Below are positions 23,598 through 37,491 of a stretch of 64,000 nucleotides of DNA, in pieces (position 1 is the stretch's first letter; the number at the start of each line of letters is the position of its first letter). Origin of the DNA: Panagrolaimus kolymaensis (lineage: Eukaryota > Nematoda > Chromadorea > Rhabditida > Panagrolaimidae); NCBI GenBank assembly GCA_028622995.1, contig JAJQJQ010000018.1, forward strand, positions 496,001 through 560,000. The letters are read 5' to 3'. The notes beneath the pieces are model-generated. The model saw nothing but the letters and a program-made list of their open reading frames with translations. It made no database searches and was not told the origin of the DNA. The position numbers were made by a program, and so were the translations under genes.

Positions 23598-26500
23598 TTT
23601 TTTCTGTCTTTTTTTAATAACCTGCAAAAAAATATTTAATTTGTAGGTATTATTTATATGTGAAGAAGCTTTCTAACTAAACACATAATCGTGATTATAT
23701 GTAGGTTGATGAAGCGCGAAAAAGTAAACAATGAACAAAAAATAAAAAACATAAATTTTACAAAAAGAGCATAGTAAGTAAAACTAAAAAAATGAGCAGC
23801 TTTTTATGCAGATTTACTTCTGCTAAGGCATCCATTAAAGATTGAAAAAAATATATCTTTAAATAAATTAAAAAATTAGAATGGAAATGAATAGAAATAA
23901 AAAAAATGACATGTTTTATAAATAATTTTAAAAAGAAACAAAAGTTCAAAAAATCTTTTGACCTGGCAATCTTCAAAAAGGACTTTGTTCATTTTCAACT
24001 GGCTTATCCTTATATATATATTTTTTAATAAATGAGGTGAAAAGGGAAACAAAAGCCCTTCCCACTTCTTTTTATTATATTCAAAGATATAAATATAGCA
24101 GCTATGTTTGCATTTACAAAGCTACAAAGTAATCTATCCTTGCAACAAAAAAGAAAAAGAAATAAGAAATCCAAATAAAATTTAATGTTTTACAACCAGC
24201 TTTCCCAGCTACAGTATATTTTTAATTACGACCTCTCGCAAAGAAAAAAAATGTTAAAATTAGAAAAAGTTCTGAAAACTATGGCTGATGTTTATGTTTT
24301 AAGACATCAGGATTTGGTCCTTGATTAAAAAATCTAAATTTGTTTCAATACATCACATCATTAACAAGCGAGGGCTTATAATGATGAAAAAAATAGAATA
24401 AAGAAATGTTCCACCTTTTTTTAATAAACTTTATTACAAAGTTTACAACCGACGACGAATCTCAAAAACTATGGTCAAAAGCTACTGAAAAAAGCTCTAT
24501 TTAGAAGCAAGCGACCGTAATAAAACGTAATTATTCACGTCGCTGGTTGCAAATTGAGAAGGAAAAAGCGTGGCCCAAAGTTTTTGGGGATCATTTGGAA
24601 ATAAAATTTTTATAATAATGACGTCCTTCAAAGAAAAAATCTAAGGTTTGAAAATCCTAAATTCAAAAACAACTTTTCTGGCAGCATTTTTTTTGTTTTA
24701 TCATTGTTTTGAGTAAAAATAAAAGAAACACGAAAGCAAGAAAAAAATTGACAGCTCTTTTTTTTTCATGGCATTTCTTGGATGTTTGTTAAAATTGAAT
24801 ATAGCAACCAAGCGTAAGTGGTTTAAATAATTTATATACCTTTTATATATCATTTTTTTGTTCCCAAGTTTTTTATATTAAAATTTTTTTTTATCCTCCT
24901 TTGTTTGTCTATGATGTCAAATTATATAAGTTTGCCACCGCCCCCATAAATAATAAAATTCGTTCGTCAGGATACAAAATTTGAAAATAAAAAATTTAAA
25001 AAAGTTTTTAAATAAACCTAAAGCTAATTTCAACTTTTTCCCATGTGTATTTGGATAAGGAAGCATAAACATTTTTTTTTCTTTTGCAAAAGTATGAATT
25101 CAAGTAAATTACCCAATGGAAAGAAATATGTATTTTTGGCGAAATTTTTATTTTACCTTTCTTGTAGTTCTTAATGAAAAATTAAGGGTTTTTACATATC
25201 TTTTTATTCTGAACTCTATGGCTTCGGATTAGTTAATTCAAAAGCTAGCTGCTACAACGACGATATGTTCAAAGTTATGACTTTAAAGAACAACTATGCA
25301 CATAATTTAATATGTGCTTTTTAAATGACAATTAAAAATTAGCAAAGAATCTTATAAAAGCGGTTCCGTTAGTTTTTAAAAATAAGTGTAAAAATTTCCT
25401 TTGTTTTTCACCGCCACTTTTGGTCCTTTGTTTTCTTCTTTTTCTTTCTTCTGTTTTTTAAAAACTGAGTGTTATCTTTTTTATTTTACACGTAGTTGCT
25501 CTTTTTGTGATCAATTTTCGAAGAGCACGCAGCACCCGCATTGTACGCGGAACGAACTAACTGCATTCAGCATGAAATAAATAAAAAAGGAAAAAAGAAG
25601 GCATTGAATTTTTTTTATATGCGAAAGAAGCTTCGGAGAAAAAGAGACGGGACCCAACATACATACATATACATAAACTTCCAAAAAGTAAAACTATAAC
25701 TATTGCAGCAGACATATATGTATGTATGTATCCAATCGATCACCATTCGACCAATGACGACGAAAATGATTATATGTAATGACAATGGATGGGTTTCGTG
25801 TGTATTGTCCGGTACAAAAAGTCTTTTATTCACTGATAAAATTGTCCAGTTCATAAAAAATCGATATAAAACCATTTGATTTTTGACATTATTATTGATT
25901 TAATTTTAAAATATATCTAGTTGTGTGTGGCTGGTAGGAAAGCATAAATCACTATCAATTTCAATAGCTGTTTTTTCTTTAATTTGCAAAAACTTTTTAA
26001 TTATTGTAATTACTTAAAAATCAACGTGACATTCTCTTTAACTTTTTTTTCTCATTAATATTCGATCAAACTTCTTTAAGTGCAGTTTAACAATAAAAAA
26101 ATGAATTTAATTTTTCTTCTTCTATCAGACTTTGATTTCATTTTTGCATTTCGCTGCGCATCATCCTACGCCGTCTGTTTATGAAAAAAAGAAACTACGG
26201 TGCATTATTAATCAAAAAAATCAAAGTCGAATAAAAAATTCCATGCAAAAAAGGCGCGTCGTCCATTGAAGTCTCAGTGCATGAGAGATCATAAAAGAAA
26301 TTTCCACACTTTTACGAACAAGTTCTCTTTTCTTTTTTCATTTTTTCATTAAAGTTTAAAATGAGAAGAAAATGGCTATCGATGATACCCGCCACCACAA
26401 ATTAATCTTATTGTGTATTTATTTATTTGAAAGTTCGATAAGAAAAAAGAATGTACAAATTATTATTATTCGAAAAAAAGGAAGCAAAAAAAGGAAGTAA

Positions 26501-29500
26501 AAGAATTTTTACGATTTTTTGCCAAAAATATATCCCCGATTAGATAGATTGAAAGATAAATGCACAAAGAACATTTAAAAATTTGAGGTAATTAACATTG
26601 TGACAATAAATACCATATTTTTAACATACACAATTGCACCTAAAACGCTATTCATTGATTTTCTTTTTTATATATTTCGCCGTTTTTATCTATTTTTCAT
26701 CTGCATTAAAACAAAAAATTGTTTTTTCATTGAATGAATGTCGCCGGGTCGGGTTTATACCGGTGCTTTTATTTTGAAAAGTTAGTTTAAAAGAAGAAAA
26801 TGTTTTTGAAAACAAAGTTGTTTATGAATGGATTTATAAAAAATAAAATTAGAAAGAAAAATTAATTTCATTCCTATTATTTTTACCCTTTTCAAGTTTC
26901 ATCCTTTGGTTGGTCGTATATTTTTTAATTTCTTTAATACTTTACTATCATCATGGAATAAATTTTATCTCATTAAACTTTTAATAATCAACAATTTAGA
27001 GTACACTTTTTTATAAATCTGTTTGAGTAGAATTTAGTCGTTCAATTTAGTGGCGACGATAGCAACAAAGTACCAACGTTTTTATTAAAAAGATTATATA
27101 TATTATATATTTTTTTAATAAGCTTTGATGTCATTTTTTTCTGCAAAACTTTTTTTAGGTATTAGAGGGATGGTAGTGCAAAGCCAATTAAAAATTATTA
27201 TATCCGCGTGTGGTTACTGTATTTTGAGTTTGATTTTTTTCTTTTCGTTAAAATGTGATAACTGTTGTCGTTGTCACACAAATCTCAAAAAATGATTTTT
27301 CATCATTTTTACATTTTTTATTATTGTTTATCTTTTTTTAAAGCTTTTTGTCATCGTCCAAGTAACAAAACAAATTTAACTATTTTTACGTGGACTTGTA
27401 TTTTTGTATTTACACATACTTCCGCATGGCGTCGTCTTAAAAACTTTTTTGTGTTTTACCTCGAAAAAATGTTCTGGAAAAGTACTAAACACTTCAACAA
27501 GCAAAAGTGTGTCCTATATACTTTTTTTAAAGATCATTTCGATTTTTAACTTCGGCGGATTTTTGAATTCTAAAATCTTTCATACATTTGTAAGTCATTT
27601 TGATCGGTCATAAGATCTATATTGGCTATTATTTATCGTTTCTTCTTTTTCTTAAACTAAAAAATATTTTTTTATCAGCAAAAAAGAAAATGCGTCCATC
27701 AAAGTTCATGATTGCCCTAAAGTTCGTTTCCATTTCTTTTTCCTTTTCACTTTTTAATGCTCTCCATTTTTTTTACAAAAGAAAGAAGAAGAAAAATGAA
27801 AAGTGGCCATAATGTGAGTGCATTTGGGTGCAATAGCACGCGACTGCACCGATAATTTTTTAAAACACGGGCGGAGCATCATTGATGCGCGCAGGAACAA
27901 AAAAAATCAGGCTGGTTCGGTCGAGAAAAAATAGGAAAGAATATTTCTTCTTTTTTAGTTGTCAACCAACCAAAGCAGACAGTTAGTCGATCAAGTTATC
28001 TTTCTCTTTCTATTTTTTTTTTGTCAACCGAGAAAAAAGATGTTGGAAGTTATGGATGGCAGGCTTGTGGCAGGCGGCAACATTTGAATAACGCATATAT
28101 GTACATACAAATATATATCATTGCTGCTGGCCGCGCAGTTTCTTTCCTTTTCTTTTCTTGGTTCGATATCACCACTGCCACTATCGCCGTCGACTATATA
28201 CGAGAAAAAAAATTTGGAGAGACGCACATATCAAAAAAGCATCAGCACCATTATTGCCTTAGTTTGTGTGATATATATATTTTTTGCTTCGATTCACGTT
28301 TCTTTTTCGTTTCTTTTTTCTATGTTGAACGAAAAATGATCGGATGATAGGTGACAGTTTAGAAAATATAAAATATATATAGGAGTTTGTCGCACCATTT
28401 TAGTTAGTACATATTAAAAATTATAAAACCTATTTCCTCCTCCTTCCCCTTTGTTTATGTTTTATAATAATATCTACGCTTGCTCCTACCTACCTATATG
28501 GTGATGATATTTACTATTAACAACAAAAAGAAAAATAGATATCGAAATATTTAATGCACCTTTATTTCATTTTTAATGTTTTGTTTTTGTCGCTTTTTTA
28601 AAAGTTTTTAAAATTTCTTGATGTTACGAAAAAAATAAAACTTGTCGCCGCAAAAAAAAAGGTTGGAAAAAAACTTGCGCAGGAGTCATTCATTTCAAAT
28701 TTTATTATTCATTTTTTAATTATTATTTTATTTCATTTAAAAACTTATCCTCGCCTCATTTATTGTTTTTAAATTAATTAAAGAAATTTTTTCTTTTTTT
28801 ATTTTTTTCCTTAATTTTTAATGATAGTTTCCACATTTTATTACCTTTATAAATCAGGTTGACTTTTTATTTATTTGATCTGTCTTTTAATCATTATCTT
28901 TTTTTCCATTTAAATCATTTTCATCTCCCAGGTTCATAAGCACTTTTATTCCTTAAAACATTAAATAAAAGTTAGTCACTTTCAAAAAGAATTAGATTTT
29001 TTAGATGTTTTTTCAGCTTGTTTTTTTATTTAGGTCCTTGTCCTTCTTGTTTGTGTACCGTTTTGTTACCATTCTTCATTTTATTTTTTCAAAATTTTTT
29101 CTGTTTTGTTAGTTCAATACAAAAGAGAGAGAGAGAGAAAAGTGCGCGTTGATTTCACATGAATAAAAGTTGAAAGAGATGAAAAAATAAAAAAAAGGTA
29201 CGTATCAATAAAAATTCAGTATTTTTTCCATCACGTCGCCTCTTTTCTTTTTTTTAACGACAAGAAACCTGTGTTAGTTCGAATGTTGTTGACAAGACAA
29301 GGCCTCGGGTACGTCTGTAGTGCGGTTACACCCGAATCAAAAAAAGGTGGAAGGAAACAATGCAAGCAGCAGAATTATATTTACCCTAGCATTTTTCTCG
29401 TCGTCGATGTCTAACACGTACACATTAAAATTGAAGAATAAATAAAATTATTTTTAAACCTTGCCCTTTCTGTTATTTTTTATTTATTTTTTTGGGTTTT

Positions 29501-31743
29501 TTCCTGATCTTTTCTCTCACTTTCTGTCGTCTTACGATTTAATTTTTTTCTCTCTATTTTTCTTGTTTTTTTTTGTTCGAAGAATCAAACATAATTTTTT
29601 CTTTTCTTAAAAGTAGAAGTCGCTGCGGTCAGAGTGTAATATGTACACCGGGCGTGTGCTCTATGATAGGGTGCGCATGCGTGCATAAAGCTTTTATGAT
29701 TTTGATGTTGATGATGATGCTGCACTGTCTTTTTTTCTTCCACCCATCTCATCAATTTTTAGTGTATCATCGCATGCTTTAATTACGAGAAAAAAAAAGA
29801 AAATCAATTAGTTTTTTATTTTTTTGTTGTCATCGTCAGTCAAGAACGTTGACAGAAGTTTTAAAAAAGATGAAAAAATGAAGTCTTTAACATCCGGCCT
29901 TTTCAATAAAATAAAATATATAAAGAGGCACATGATTTTGATATATTTTGAAGGGATTATACGGTATTATCATCAGCGGTCATGATTGACCAAATAAATG
30001 GGCGAAGTAGATTGTTTTTTATTTTAATATATAATAGCGTCAATGAATGTGTTTTTATTGGTATTAATGCTGCTTGCTTTCCATTGTTATGATCAAAATT
30101 TTAAAACTTTTTTTTATATATTTTAAATCAGTGGCAGGTTTTGCATTTGATAACATTTTTTACTTCTCCAAAATTCATGCATACGCATGAACGATGATTT
30201 CCGAAGATATATCTTTTTTTTTAAAAACTTTTCCCCAAAGATCATAAATTTTTTTTTCAAAAAGCAAAGAATTTTACCCATTTTTATAATAATAATATTT
30301 TCCGTCGTCGTTCAAACGAGAAAATAAATAATGAATCAAATAAACTTTTTTTTCTTATTTATTTTCATTTTTCTTCACTGCTTTTAAAATCGAGTTTCTA
30401 TTTGTTTCAAAAAGGCGCGTCAACTTTTTTTGTTTTTCAAAAAAGGAGGAAACCTTTAAATGTGTTAAAACAAAATTTCTTTTTTGCTTTTTTGATTTAA
30501 TGAATTAGTGTAATTCTCTGCCTCTGCGCATCGTGTATTATTATTTTAAATACTTCATTTTCTTTCGTCTTTTTTTCATGCTTTCGACAAAAACAATCTA
30601 AAAAAAGTGGTAAATTTTTTTTTCGTTGTTTTATTAGGATTTATGACGTAGTCGGCAATAATCTGTATGAAATGAAAGAAAAAAGCTTTGTAAAATGAAT
30701 GAGTGGAGGCCTTTATTTTTTAAATTGACCATTGGGCAGTGCCTTAAAATATTATTTTTGCGTCATAAATTTTTTTGTCTTCTTTCGCCTTTAAATATAC
30801 ACTTTTTTTAATTCCTTCCATTCAATTTTAAAAAATCCAAATCCAAGATAAACATTTCTTTTCTCTCTTTTTTTAATCTTAATATAATACAAAAACAAAT
30901 ACTTTTTATTTTTTAAAATTATTTTTTAAGAATGGCTAAAATTTATGGCTCCAAATAGTCAACAAAAAAATATGTCCATGAAAAACTTTTAGAAAGCATT
31001 GATAATTTTTATTGTCCATGATTTTTTTTTCTTCTGCAAATTGAGGCAAAAATTTATTGCTTTTATCAATAATAATGGAAGATCATGACCCTTTTGTTTT
31101 ATGCCTTTAAACTTTTATCGTTGTGCTTGCTTTTCGCTATTTTTGGTCGAACTTTGATTAATGAAGAATCATTTGCATGTAAGCAAGCAGAACAATAAAA
31201 AGCCTTGCTTATCAAAAATAAAAATAAGAAAGTTAACTCTAATCTTTCAAACAGTAAAAGCATAACTTGCGTCATTCATGAACGATGATCTATTAAAAGT
31301 TTCTTCTTTGAAGGTGAAACCAAGCAAATAAAGTTGAAGCCCCATTTTTACAGTGATATGTGTTTTATCCTTAACGAAATGGCTTCAGTTCGTCATGTAC
31401 TTTCTTAATTTTTAAATTTAAAATTTTCGTGTTTGTATTTAAAACTCATTTCATTCATTTTATTTATTTACTAATATTTTTAAATTATTATATATTTTTT
31501 TCAGGCATATTTTTTGCCCATCAAAATCATTCAAAGTGCATTTTGCTTCTTCAGATATTTTTGGTGTGTTTTCTCGGGAACGAGAATAAGGGCCTTTGCG
31601 CTCGCACACTTTTCAAAAATCTTGCAGCTAAAATCAATTTCAACAGCCATCAACTAAAACCCAAAAACACAATCAAATTGTGTCCACTTTCTATTGCGTG
31701 CTTCTAAAATCAAAGATAAAAGACGAGAAAAAAAAAATCAAAA
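23598..31743. other. 8 kb AT-rich region with no recognisable gene
   Basis: All open frames are short and low-complexity, and I could not link any into a gene. Simple-sequence patches include an ACAT/ATGT pair near 25655-25731 and a GA run near 29126. Small palindromes occur (GCACATAATTTAATATGTGC near 25297; a TCGGGT...ACCCGA hairpin near 29305). It may contain the promoter and regulatory sequence of the DM-domain gene to the right. Confidence 0.5.
25655..25731. repeat. Facing ACAT and ATGT microsatellites
   Basis: An (ACAT)n-like tract and, about 40 nt on, a (TATG)n-like tract are inverted copies able to pair as a hairpin. Probably simple-sequence expansion. Confidence 0.5.
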
Positions 31744-31748
31744 ATGAG
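31744..31748 (+). CDS. Proposed 5-nt first coding exon of the DM-domain gene
   Basis: ATGAG is followed directly by a near-consensus donor (GTACGT). It ends in phase 2, and the first recognisable DM-gene exon starts with C in the frame that would complete AGC, giving the N-terminus [12 protein letters not shown]. No nearer ATG-plus-donor with this phase was noticed, but the 5.7 kb intron this implies is inferred, not shown. Confidence 0.35.
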
Positions 31749-34700
31749 GTACGTTTTTTTGTTTGTTTAAAATAAAAATAATACCATTAAGATGAAAGTT
31801 TACTGATAGCTTTAAAAAAATTATATAAGCTTGCATTTATTTGTATGACTCCGCCCTCAGTCTTACTTTTTATTGGCTAATAAAAAATGTTTCTTTTCCA
31901 ATTCTGTACGTAGTAAAATTCTTTTTACCCATATAAAAGAATAAGCAAGCAAATATGGCAAAAGATAAGCTTTCAGTAAAAACACATCCCTTATTTTCAC
32001 TATTTATAGCAAAAATCAAAGATGAAAATTAAAGTTTATTTTAAAGTTTATTGACAAAAGAAAAAAACAGAAAATTATTTTTCTGTCCCCTTTTTTTGCA
32101 AGCTTTTTTTCTTCTAACTTTTATAACTCTAATTTTTTGTTCTTTTTAAAAAAATATGTCGTCTAGGTTGCTATCATTTGTCACTCATAATTTTTTCAAG
32201 TTATACTTAATTGCGACACTTAAGCATTTTTTCTTTACGTTTTTTTTGCTTTTGACTTTGATTTTTTGCGGTTTTTTCGTTTTTAAAAAATGTGTAACAA
32301 ATGACGGCGACGACGACAAAGCCAATAACAAAAAGTAACTACTAAATAACTAACTAAAACACAAGAATTTTGTTTCAATGCTTGCTTTTAAAGAAGCTCA
32401 TGTTTGTCTAATTTCATTTACCTTTGTCTTCACCGCATCATCAAAGATTTTACTTTATACAAACCGAACAAATATTTTCGATTTTTAATTTTTTCTTTCA
32501 TCGTTTTTTTTATTTCAAAAGCTTTGAGGGAGACTTCCTGGTAGAAATTGTTTAAACCTTTCAACGTTGTTTTTTTTTTGCTTCTTCGAAAAATGTCTCA
32601 CAATCAACAACAACTGTGCCGAATTTTTTTTTCTAAAATTAATTTTTTCTTTCCACAAAAAAACAATTTTTGATTTTTAAAACAACAACTTTTTTTGTTT
32701 TTTTACTTTTGAAACTTTACAATCTCATTATTTTATTAAAGTCGCTAAGTTTCGAGTTTCATGATATATTGCAAAAGAAATGTATTTTCTTATTTTATAT
32801 AGGATAAAGATAATTTCCTCATACATATAGTAAAAACACATACACATTATTATTAAAATAATAAATGAACAACGAACTTGATGTATGTATTAAGTTTTAT
32901 GGGATAAAAGTGTAATATAAAAATTCAAAAATTACTCTCATAGCCAAAATCGTATTAGATTGCATTGCAATGGTTCAAACATTATTAATTTTTTCCTGCT
33001 GACTTTTGCTTACGAAAAAAATAATAATAAAAAAATGCTTTTTTATTCATAAAAAAATACAATAAAAATAATTATTTTTTGCACTTTTATTTTCTGTGAT
33101 CTTTGTTTTGATATGTGTGTGTTTGTTACACCTTAGATATAATATATAAGTTGTTTTTCTAATTTCCTTTAGCTATCAATCAAGTCTAAAAAATATATCC
33201 AAGTTCCTCTTTTTTTTCTTGTTTTTAAAGTCGAATGTCGTCGTCTATCAGGAACACCCTCGTCAAGCACTAAAGAGTTTGTTGTTGAGTCTACCAATTT
33301 CATTCATTCGCTTTATTATTATCATGGGCAATAACAAAGGTATTTGGGATAAAAACACAATGGCGAAAGCTTTAAAAAATGGCCTCAAAAAATGACAAAA
33401 AAAATATGTCGCAAAAAATAAAACTTTTGCTATTTGCTGTTTTTTTCTGCATATTTTTGAAGTTTAAAAAGCATAAAGTGTATTTTTAAAAAAGCCGGAA
33501 GGAACGAAGAAAGAAAGATTGAGTGAGGATGTGGATAGATCACCTCCGCTATCATCATCCTCGCCAGACAACTAATCTTGAAAAGAGGCGACAAAAACAA
33601 TTTTCTTAATGAAAATTTTTTTTATTGGTTAATAGGGTCTAAAGCATAAACCTTTTTGTTGTAGTTATTTTTTTAACCGCCCGTCTTGTCTGTCTAATCT
33701 TTTATTTCAACAGAAAAATATTTGGTTCTCTAAATTTAAATTAATAAAAAAATGAGTAATACAGTAGTAGTAATGGTAAAACAAATTTTTTAATTCTTTT
33801 TTCACCAGTCGTAGTTTGGCGACGGCGCTATGAAATTATAGTTTTTTAAAAAGCACAAAAGCATTTGTTTAATGGAGCACATTTTCTAGCTTTACGCGCT
33901 TTTGCTCTCTCAAGTAATTTTTGTTTTTAAACTCTTCTTTAATATGGTAACTCACATTATCTTATAAAGAACATACATGCATGTGCACCTGTTTAAAGTG
34001 AAAGAAAGTAAGACAGAGAAAGAAAGAAGGGAAAAAGACGCTTTTTTGGTCAAAGCCGTAGTCAAATTAGTTTAGCAAAAAAATAAGGGGATGCTTTTTT
34101 ATAGGGCGTCACTTTTTTTTACCTTTCTTATGAAATAATGCTTTACAAAACCGCTGTTGTATGCTGGTTGAAACTTCACTTATTTCGAAATCATATAAAA
34201 AAAAAATAGCAACTTTAAAAAAACTTTTTTTATGTATGGAAATTTTAGCTAATAAAATATTTTTTGAGGGTTGTTTTTATATGTTTAAGCTTATTTCTAT
34301 TTTTTCGACAAAAAAAGATGGGATAACAAAAAAAGTTTTACGTCAAAATGATAGCTGTTGTTTAAAAAACTTCAGACATTTGTCACAAATTTATATTTTT
34401 TCACGGCGAAAATCACCTCACCGCTTTTCAAATATCAAATTCTTTTGTAAGTTTTATAAAAGTTTACGTATGTAACTCTGAAAAAAATCTCGCTACTGTG
34501 TATTTTTAGTTTTAAATAACAAAAAAAAGTTCGCGCGCGCACTTATTTTGTACTCTTTGTTTGTGACACACCGTTTCATTCTTTTGATTATTTCTTTTGT
34601 CGAAAATGCTTGCTTGCAATACCACCTACCAAAATACCAATAGATCAACACACAAATTTCTTTCGTGGCTAAATTTGAAAAATTATCCATTGAAACTTGA

Positions 34701-37491
34701 TTTGAATGATTTTTTTGTAAGATGTCAAACAATATGCGGTGCATGTTTTATTTTCGAGTTAAACAAACAATTTTAATTTGCTAAAAAAAATTTTTTGCTT
34801 TTAGCATAAAAAAGTTAAGTTGAAAATTTATTAGCTTAGAGCAATTTGTTATTGAATGAACATAAACAACAATTTTTAAAGCTTATTTGGTTACTGTAAT
34901 CATACGCAAAATTTTGATACTATAATTTGTTGGAATTTCATTATATTTTTTCTTACCTATCAAAGTTCAAAGCTGAACTTTAATGAAGCCTATAAAAAAA
35001 AGCAAATTTGCAACAAACAAATGCAAGCCTAAAATTTTGCTCTAGCAAATTTACGACGATAATTTACTTGATGCTTGGACATGAACATCACCAAATTTTG
35101 TTCAAAGCATCAAAAAAACATACTTCGTATTATTTCATTTTATTTTATTTTGTTTTCATAAGCTCGAGTTTTTTTCATTTCTGATTTTTAGATAACCAAA
35201 TTTTTTTTACTTTCTTCAATAATTTGGAAAAGTAGTTTGACTATGAAATTCATAAAATAAGAAAATGGTTTTTTGTTGCTGCGTATGAGGTTTTTTAATC
35301 TATGTGTGTGTTTTTTCTAGTTAGCTACTTTTTAATCTTTCTTTGTTACTTCTTTTTTCAATAAACAAAAAATGTACAAAAAAATAACAAAGCTTAGAAG
35401 CATTGTTTTTTATCGTTCAAAACACAGAAAAATTTCTACAGAATTTTTAAAAATTGCGAATCGTCTGTTTCAACAAAAGCTTTTATTGTTTAATTTTTTA
35501 GTTCTTTTTTTGTACCAAAAGCGTGCGTGCTGTGTTGCAAAAGCGCATTTGTAATTTGAAGCTTTTTTGTTGAGTTTAATCGGGTGCTTGAAAAAAATTG
35601 TATTTTGATGTAAAGATTATTTTGTGATTTCATAAAACTTAACTCTTCTTTTTTCTCGGAGCTTTTTTTTTATAATTTGCTCATCCAATTTTTTACTTAA
35701 TTTAAATTTTAAAAGTAAGACTACTGTAGCTAAATATTTTTCTTCGTTCTATAAAGCAACAAAATCCGGAAATATTAATATCCTTTCTTCTCTTTTGATA
35801 AAGAATAAATGAAAAGGATGTGATATGAAAAATATTGAATTCAAATAATCTTCATCTTTTCATATATTTTACATATTTCTGTTTTCAAAAGCGTCTTCCG
35901 TTGTTATTCTTATAAAGAAATACTAGGCATTACGGTAAAAAAAATAGGACTTATCATCGTCTTTTTATTATTTAATTTTGGCTTTGACGTTAATGTTTGT
36001 TTATTCACGAATAACTTCCTTGATGCATCCTTTTTACATATTGATTTGAATGGAGGGTAGCTTACTCATAATTATCTCTCTCAAAAATGTCTGGCATTAA
36101 AGTTAACGCCTCTCGTAGTTAGTGAGGAATTTAGAGACTCATTGATATTAAAAATTTTCGAAGTTTCAGTTTTCATTTTGCATCTTAAAAATTTTGGCTG
36201 CTTCCTTGAACGTAAAAATAAAAATTATTTTTAATCAGATTTTGATATGGAAAGCGATTTAGGTTTTGAACTTCTCTAAAAAACTTTGGAGTTGGATCTC
36301 ATAAATCAAATGGAAAAAACAACGCTGATTTTCCTATGTAGCTGAAAGTTTGCTTCCTTCGTAGTCTAGTCAATTTACCAAAAAGCCTAGAGAAATTTGA
36401 ACACAACAAAAACAAGCGATAGGAGTTTAAAGCGATTTACGTCAACAACAATGAGAAAAATATTTGAGTGCGTTTGTTCTTTAAGCAACAGCGGAGGCTA
36501 TCCATTAGCTTACCTATGGGTGTTCCTTGCTTATCACTAATTAAAATATTTTTTTTATTATTATAGTTCAAAGTTGACAAATTAATAAATTACTCATGTT
36601 CAAAGCATTTTTATGCGGTTGCAAAAACTTTTTAAACTATAACATAAAAAGAAGCTTGAAATAAAACACTTCAACTTTTTTTGTGTGTTTTTACATACAA
36701 ATGCTCACGTTTTCTCTCACTTTTGAGTAATTTTTAGAAATTTTACAACCTACATCCTTAGCTTCATTCATTCTTTCATTCACTTTTTTTTGTTTAGTTT
36801 ACTTTATCTACGTCAAAACTTTTGTAACCTTGTGATTTTTTAAAAATTTAAAAACAGTTTTTTATAAATAGGAACCCACTTACATAAAAATTTGCAACCG
36901 CATAACAAGCATCCTCTTCATATTTTTATTTTTCTATAGCTTTTCCCTTTATTTCTCTCTCATGCTGTTCTTCGACCTATTTTGCAGGAGGCAGCAATAC
37001 TGTATTTTTTAATACATTAATAATTGAACAGAATCATATGTATTTTTTTAACCGACTAGTCATAATAAAAATTCTTTTAAATTTTAACCATTTTAAAAAG
37101 AAAGTAAAAAATCTTTGGTGGCATACATTTTTTTAAAAAGAAAATAAAATATTTGTCTTTCGCTTTTCCTTTTCAAAAATTAAAGTCAAGTTTTTTTCAT
37201 CTTATTTTTGGCTTGCGTGTTTAAATATTTACCTATTTTGAGCTTTTTTGAGTAATCCCAAAAAAAATAATGATGTAAGTCATTATCATTTTGTTCTGAA
37301 ATTGGCATCAGAACTTGTGTTGCGTGTTTACCTTTGCAAATAACTAGGTCGGGTCTTTGTTTTAAAATGCCAAACTTTTAAATAAAATTTAAAAGAAAAA
37401 AAAGCTATGGCGTAGATATATTTCGTTAAACCAATTACAAATTTTTCTGAATACTTAAGCAACTTTTTTAAACCATAAATATTTTTTTCAG
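31749..37491. other. Long non-coding stretch, probably the first intron of the DM-domain gene
   Basis: No coding exon recognised. T-rich, with short open frames only. If the proposed first exon is right this is a 5.7 kb intron, about one hundred times the typical size here, and a likely place for tissue- or sex-specific enhancers. Confidence 0.35.

Noticed and set aside
27265..28347. Several 70-110 codon frames (27265-27549, 28021-28347)
   Set aside because: F/K/S-rich low-complexity translations of T-runs without splice-site support.
29295..29340. Short GC-rich TCGGGT...ACCCGA palindrome, considered as a tRNA or snoRNA
   Set aside because: No A/B box or H/ACA arrangement; stem is only about six pairs.
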